DNA of 64,000 bases from assembly GCA_013400115.1 (NCBI GenBank), contig VXBP01003690.1:1-64000 (forward strand), given 5' to 3'. The notes under the pieces were generated by a model that searched no databases, was not told where the DNA came from, and saw nothing but the letters and a program-made list of their open reading frames with translations. Made by a program: the position numbers and the translations under genes. This document shows positions 59,036 to 64,000 of this stretch, piece by piece; the stretch's first letter is position 1; every line of letters begins with the position of its first letter. This DNA is from Rhinopomastus cyanomelas (lineage: Eukaryota; Chordata; Aves; Bucerotiformes; Rhinopomastidae).

Positions 59036-61412
59036 GATCCTATGTCATTACTTAGAGACAAAAATCATAATCTTTAACTAAAGTTAATTGTTTTACACTA
59101 GAAGCCAATGAAGATCAATCGGTAATGAACAGTTCCCGAGGCTAAACTGGGTAAGTTAAAATGTTGGAACATCACAAGGACACAGCATTTCCCAGTGAAT
59201 ATTCACACAGTATTCTAAAGAGCAGCCTTCACAGACAATGCTCCAGGAAGGAAACATCCCTATTTTTGCCTTTTTCCCTTCATAAATGTTGACCTCTCTA
59301 TCCAGAGTAGCCTAGAAATCTTCCCAATAATATGAACAATGAGATTTTATAATGAGCACAAGCAGTGAGATATTGCTGCAGTATCAGCTACAGCGGCAGT
59401 ACACTTACACTGCTGTCTACTGGTAGGTTTCTTCTTTCTAGGTTGTAGGAATTGAGGCAAGAAGTGGTTATTGACAAGAATTACATGTCTTGCTGTGATT
59501 TTCCTTGAATAGAAAGTGACATCTAAAAAAAAGAGAACACCAACGAGCAGTCAGTAATTATATATTCTACACAGCAGAACTATTCAGAGTCTTCACTTAA
59601 CTGTGAGGTTGCATCTTACTGGATGCTGCATGGAAGTAGAAACAAAGAAATGGCTTCTTTTGAGAAGCTTGAAAAGTAAACAGACAGTTGAGACAAGAAG
59701 CAGGAAGAAAAGATGGAAAGAGCTGACTGTAGACAATTCAATATACACAGCAGCATATGTGGAAATACAAACTGCATATGGAGAATGCTCAGCAGCATTA
59801 ACAAATGAGGGAAAGAGCTCAATGACAAGCAAAGGGAGATAGAGCTGAGAATTGCTGTTCTCCTCCCTGCCACTACCAACAGTTCTGCTCCACTTTATCT
59901 CCAAGGTAAATGAGGCAGTGCAACAGGAGCAGATGCCACAAATGCCTGCCTAGCAGGAGCACTGGCTGTGACACAGGAGAGGAGTAAACAAAGGGATTCA
60001 GCAGCAAACAGCACAAGAGCAGTTTCTGCAGCAGGAATTAGCCCTCCTTCCACTTCGGGGCAGCTCCAGTGCCCTTGGTTTCCATGAGAGAAGTTGCCAT
60101 AGATGACCTTAAACCCTGGGGCTACAGCTCATTCTGTGCAGAACCTTGAGAACACCCAAGTCGCATAAGAGCAGCAGTTACAAATGAGTAGCCTGATGTA
60201 CAGTGTTGCTGTGCAGTGTTCACTTTTCATCTGCTAGATACTTTCAGTGACAAATAATGTGTTTAAAGAGGGTCAGGGAAAGTTATCTCTGAAAAGCCCA
60301 CAAAACGACGTGATCGTTGTCCTGGCATTTATTGTGTTTTTCTGCATTCATCTCCATTCTGCATCACGTTCCCATTAGCCAGCTTACACGACCTTAACAA
60401 GAACGCAGGAACTGGATCTAATTTTAAGGTACATTAAAAGATCCAAGTGATTACAAGGCATTTGGCTCAATTCTAGTGATGCTTTGCTTTCTCTCTTTAC
60501 CATTTCGTAGCACCACTATTTGGCACCAGAAGCTCACAGAGTCTCGTGCAAACTCAATACTGGTGTTTTCCAGTAGTTAATTTGTGACCGACCAGCATGT
60601 CCCAACAGAACTCTATTCTCCTACCAGTAAAGACTCTCCCTGAAGGTAATGTAAAGTCAGGCTGATCCAGCTTTACATCTCAGGATGCCCTGAACAATAG
60701 TGACGAGCCTCTTGTTTGGAATGAATAAGTTCAGCATCATTGTGGCAGATAAAATCAACGCATTTTAACACAACACTGTCTTCTTCACACTTAGAGCAAA
60801 CATAATTTCTTCCAAAAGCACAGGTTAAGGCCCATGTCTTTCTGAAGTAGGAGACTTTGTCCTAAACCTATTCAAGCAGCAGCACTCTGAGATAAATTTC
60901 TATGGAAGTTAGTCAGGTGTGTGATTCCCGTTACAGATTCTTAATAGAGAAGAACAAACTTGTTGAGAGCCACAGGCAGAGATGCTGAATGGTGTGAGAA
61001 GAGGTGACAGATATGAGAAGTCATTTCTACACGTTCAGCCTTCTATCTCCTAATTGATCCGTTACAGTGCTTAGTCCTTCTACATGATCCACTCAGTCTC
61101 TACATTACTGTATGAAGCTTCAAGGAAAGACTGGAATTTTAAGTTACCTTCAAACATTCCTTCCAAAAACCAAGGCTCCTTGTACTCGCCACCCCTTCTG
61201 AAGTGCTCAGACTGCCCACAAAATTTCATCTTTATTATATTTTGAGAACACCCTTGCCAGGGTTAAGGGGTCTGTATCAGTCTTTGATTCTGCTGCAGAA
61301 ACACATTATATTTTTCTCTAAGGATGGTGAATGAATTCCACTGAAGAAAGAACTATCTTCTAGTCACTGGAACCAACTACCTTAGAAAGTATGCAGACAA
61401 AATATTGCATAT
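59036..61412. other. Unique DNA, no feature seen
   Basis: 2.4 kb with no CR1 landmark and no recognisable gene. Overlapping frames on both strands around 59593-59904 have no known motif. Confidence 0.45.
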
Positions 61413-61773
61413 TTTAGCCTGGAGAAGAGAAGAGTTGCTCTCTACAACTACTTGTGGTAAAAGAGGTTGTAGAGAAGCAGGGGCCAGTCTGTTGTCCCTA
61501 GTGGTCAGTGATAGGATGAGGTGAAATGCCCTTAAGCTGCATGATGGGAGGTTCAGGTTGGAGGTCAGGAGGAACTTCTTTCCTGAAAGGGTTGTGAGGC
61601 ATTGGAACAGCCCGAGCAGGGAGGGGGTTATGTTACCATTCCTGGAGGTGCTGAAGAGAAGGGTAGATGTCACATTTGGTGCAGGGTTTAATGGTGCTGA
61701 TAGGGCTAGGAAAAGGTTGGACTTGACGGACTTGAAAGTGTCTTCCAACTGAAACTGTTCTATGATTCTGTGA
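61413..61773 (+). mobile_element. CR1: CR1 3' end with ORF2 terminus
   Basis: Sense: GCCTGGAGAAGAGAAGAG, CTACAACTACTTGTGG, ORF2 end (frame 61558-61752), GGTTGGACTTGACGGACTTG and the tail GTTCTATGATTCTGTGA. Older subfamily. Confidence 0.9.
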
Positions 61774-62361
61774 AAATTATTCCTGCTCTGAAACCCATTT
61801 TCAGAAGAAAGGGTGTAGAGTCAACATATGAACAAATTTAAAAGCAAAATAATACTTGAGGAATAAAATAAAGCTATTTCTTGTAAAAATGTGCTTCATT
61901 ATCACCTTCAGTCAAAGAAAATATCTTTGCTCCTTACCACCATTATCTGTCTAAAAGCTGTCCATTAAGGAAGTACAGCCAGAAATCAAAGAGAAACAAG
62001 TCTCAGTGCTCAAGATAAAGGAGAAATAATCCAGTAAAAACTCGAGCTGCTGGGAGGAAGAAAGAAGCTGTTGTATATGTGGGCATGGTGGTTATGAGAA
62101 TTCCCTCCCAGCAATACTCCTCTGTGACAATAATACCACAATTGAAGCCTACAATTACCATTTGACAGTATTTGCGGGACTTCAGTTATTATCCATTTTC
62201 AGAGCTACTCCAGTACCCTCAGGCACTGCAGAATAAACGGATAAATTTCTGCTGCTCTCTCCTGAGTGTAGGCAGGCAGGTGGATCAGTGAGTGATGCTC
62301 TCTGCCACAAGTATTCTACAACTGAAATAACAGAATAGGTTATACCATGGTTACTGAGATT
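61774..62361. other. Unique DNA, no feature seen
   Basis: No gene or repeat recognised. Confidence 0.45.
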
Positions 62362-64000
62362 TCATAGAATCATAGACTCATTAGGGATTAGAAGTGACCT
62401 CGAAAGATCATCTAGTCCAATCCCCCTGACACAGCAGGATCACCTAGACCAAGTCACACAGGTGGGTCTTAAACATCTCCAGTGAAAGAGACTCCACAAC
62501 CCCCCATTAGCAGCCTGTTCCAGTGCTCTGTCATCCTCACTGGGAAGAAGTTCCTTCTGATATTTGTGTGGAACCTCCTATGTTCCAGCCTACAACCATT
62601 GCCCCTCGTCCTATCATTAGATGACATTGAGAAGAGCCTGGCTACATTCTCCTGACACCCACGCTTCAAGTATTTATGGACATTAATGAGGTCACCCCTC
62701 AGTCTCCTCTTTTCCAAGCTAAAGAAACCCAGCTCCCTCAGTCTCTTCTCATAAGGGAGGTGCTCCACTTCCTTCATAATCCTCATTGCTCTACACAATA
62801 CTCCGGATTTGATCTCACCAGGGCAGAGTAGAGGGGGAAAAGAACCTCTTTCGATCTACTAACCACCCCCATTCTGATCCACCCCAGGATGCTGTTGGCC
62901 CTTTTGGCCACAAGAACACACTGCTGGCTCATGGTCATCCTGCTGTCCACCAGGACACCCTTTCTCCTACACTACTCTCCAACAGGTCTGTCCCCAACCT
63001 ATACTGGTACCTGGGGTTGTTCTTGCCCAGATGCAAGACTCTACACTTTCTTAAATTTTCCTTCACCCAGCTCTCCAGCCTGTCCAGGTCTCACTGAATG
63101 GCAGCACAGTCTGCAGGGGTGTTGGTGACACCACCCAGCTTTGTGAAATCAGCAAACTTGCTGACAGTGCATGCCAATCCCTCATCCAAGTCATCAAAGA
63201 ATAGATTGAACAAGACTGGTCCCAGCACTGATCCCTGGGGCACTCCACTAGATACAGGCCTCCAACCAGACTCTGTCCCATTCACCACTACTCTCTGACT
63301 TTTATCCTGCAGCCAGTTCATGATCCACCTCACTACCCAATCATCCAGACCACACTGCCTCAGTTTTGCTGTGAGGATGCTGTGGGAGACTCTGTCAAAT
63401 GTCTTACTCAAGTCAAGACAGACCACATCCATGGCTCTGCCCTCATCCATCCACCTGGTTACGCCCTCATAAAAGGCTATCAGGTTGGTCAAGTATGACT
63501 TTCCCTTTGTAAAGCCATACTGACTGTCCCTAATGACCCTCCTGTCCTTGATGTGCCCGGAAACAGCCTCTAGTACAAATTGTTCCATCACCTTTCCTGG
63601 GATGGAGGTGAGGCTGACCGGTCTGTAGTTACCCAGGTCTTCCTTCTTTCCCTTTTTGTAGATTGGAGTGACATTTGCTATCGTCCAGTCCCCAGGCACC
63701 TCGCCTGATCCCCATGACTTAGAAAAGATGATGGAGAGTGTCCTAGCAATGACTTCCTCCATCTCCCTTAGCACACGCGGGTGCATCCCATCTGGGCCCA
63801 TGGATTTGTGCACATCCAGTTTGATCAACTTATCCCTAACCCAATCCTCATCAACCAAGACAATCTCTTCTCTTGCCTCAACAGTCTGGGGCTTGAGATC
63901 ATGACAGCCCCTAGAAGTACAGACAGGAGCAAAGGAGGTGTTGAGTATCTCTGCCTTCTCTGTATCCTCTGTATCCTCTGTCTCCAGGGCACCCACCTCA
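62362..64000 (-). mobile_element. CR1: CR1, young copy running off the window
   Basis: Antisense with a tail (TCATAGAATCATAGACTCAT), young 3' end, ORF2 C-terminus (62469-62798), then a deletion at about 62797 that removes the bases before ACAATACTCC, the post-RT region, and RT. It extends beyond the right edge at the same CR1 position where the 31953 copy is truncated, so the missing part includes any endonuclease. Confidence 0.94.
62469..63996 (-). pseudogene. CR1 ORF2 (RT), inactivated, partial
   Basis: Frame 63091-63996 covers the RT of the right-edge CR1: NYRPVSLTSIPGKVMEQ (123-139), motif A CLDLSKTFD (193-201), motif B GVPQGSVLGP (251-260) and motif C as FADF (281-284). The second catalytic aspartate is replaced by phenylalanine (codon at 63145-63147, two base changes against the 31953 copy). 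The frame then breaks; the C-terminus resumes at 62469-62798 with EKRLRELGFFSLEKRRLRGD. No active RT can be expected. The 5' part lies outside the window. Confidence 0.88.

Noticed and set aside
1..64000. CRISPR arrays, bacterial operons, phage or plasmid features
   Set aside because: No spaced direct repeats, operons or ribosome-binding sites; the tandem octamers are CR1 tails and the composition is vertebrate.
1..64000. tRNA, rRNA or snRNA genes
   Set aside because: No cloverleaf with A and B boxes or other recognisable RNA signature found by eye on either strand.

Overview
This is a stretch of vertebrate nuclear DNA, almost certainly from a bird. I can support no host protein-coding exon and no RNA gene. 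What can be identified is dominated by CR1 (chicken repeat 1) non-LTR retrotransposons. They are recognised by the octamer 3' tail (ATTCTRTG)n, the conserved 3' end (sense GGTTGGACT..GATGATCT), and fragments of ORF2, the endonuclease/reverse transcriptase. By hand tally, CR1-derived DNA covers about one third of the window. That is well above what is usual for birds and points, by inference only, to a lineage with recent CR1 expansion such as woodpeckers and their relatives. Open reading frames longer than about 100 codons are mostly CR1 ORF2 remnants or antisense shadows of them.

Layout. 1-5.95 kb is a CR1-rich start with elements in both orientations, plus a fragment of a second repeat (4572-4900, LTR-like). 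6-16.4 kb is unique DNA with scattered CR1 pieces. 16.4-18.0 kb is a same-strand stack of four CR1 fragments. 18.0-23.8 kb is nearly repeat-free. 23.8-26.6 kb holds three CR1 copies. 28.6-33.8 kb holds the longest CR1 (28.6-31.06 kb, plus strand, endonuclease and RT present but broken). Next to it is the best-preserved RT (31.95-33.70 kb, minus strand, one uninterrupted frame of about 550 codons with intact FADD), nested inside an older plus-strand CR1. 34-48.6 kb is dominated by minus-strand CR1. 48.6-52.1 kb is a repeat-free block. 52-56.8 kb is a complex nest, including an 833-bp LTR-like element inside a CR1, a CR1 split by an opposite CR1, and a 303-bp assembly gap. The window ends inside another young minus-strand CR1 (62.36-64.0 kb) whose RT has lost a catalytic aspartate (FADF).

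Biology. The copies are remnants of one retrotransposition system: ORF2p nicks the target, primes on the 3' end and usually fails to reach the 5' end, so nearly all copies are 5'-truncated. Several copies record insertion mechanics: a 7-bp flanking duplication, a 35-bp minimal insertion, a perfect fold-back at a 5' end, and a microhomology junction. The repeat-poor blocks look like gene-desert or intronic DNA. A few of them carry AT-rich, motif-dense stretches that could be conserved noncoding elements, but this cannot be decided without alignment. I did not find a convincing new biological system. The most worthwhile novelty is the unrecognised LTR-like repeat and the CR1 junction structures.
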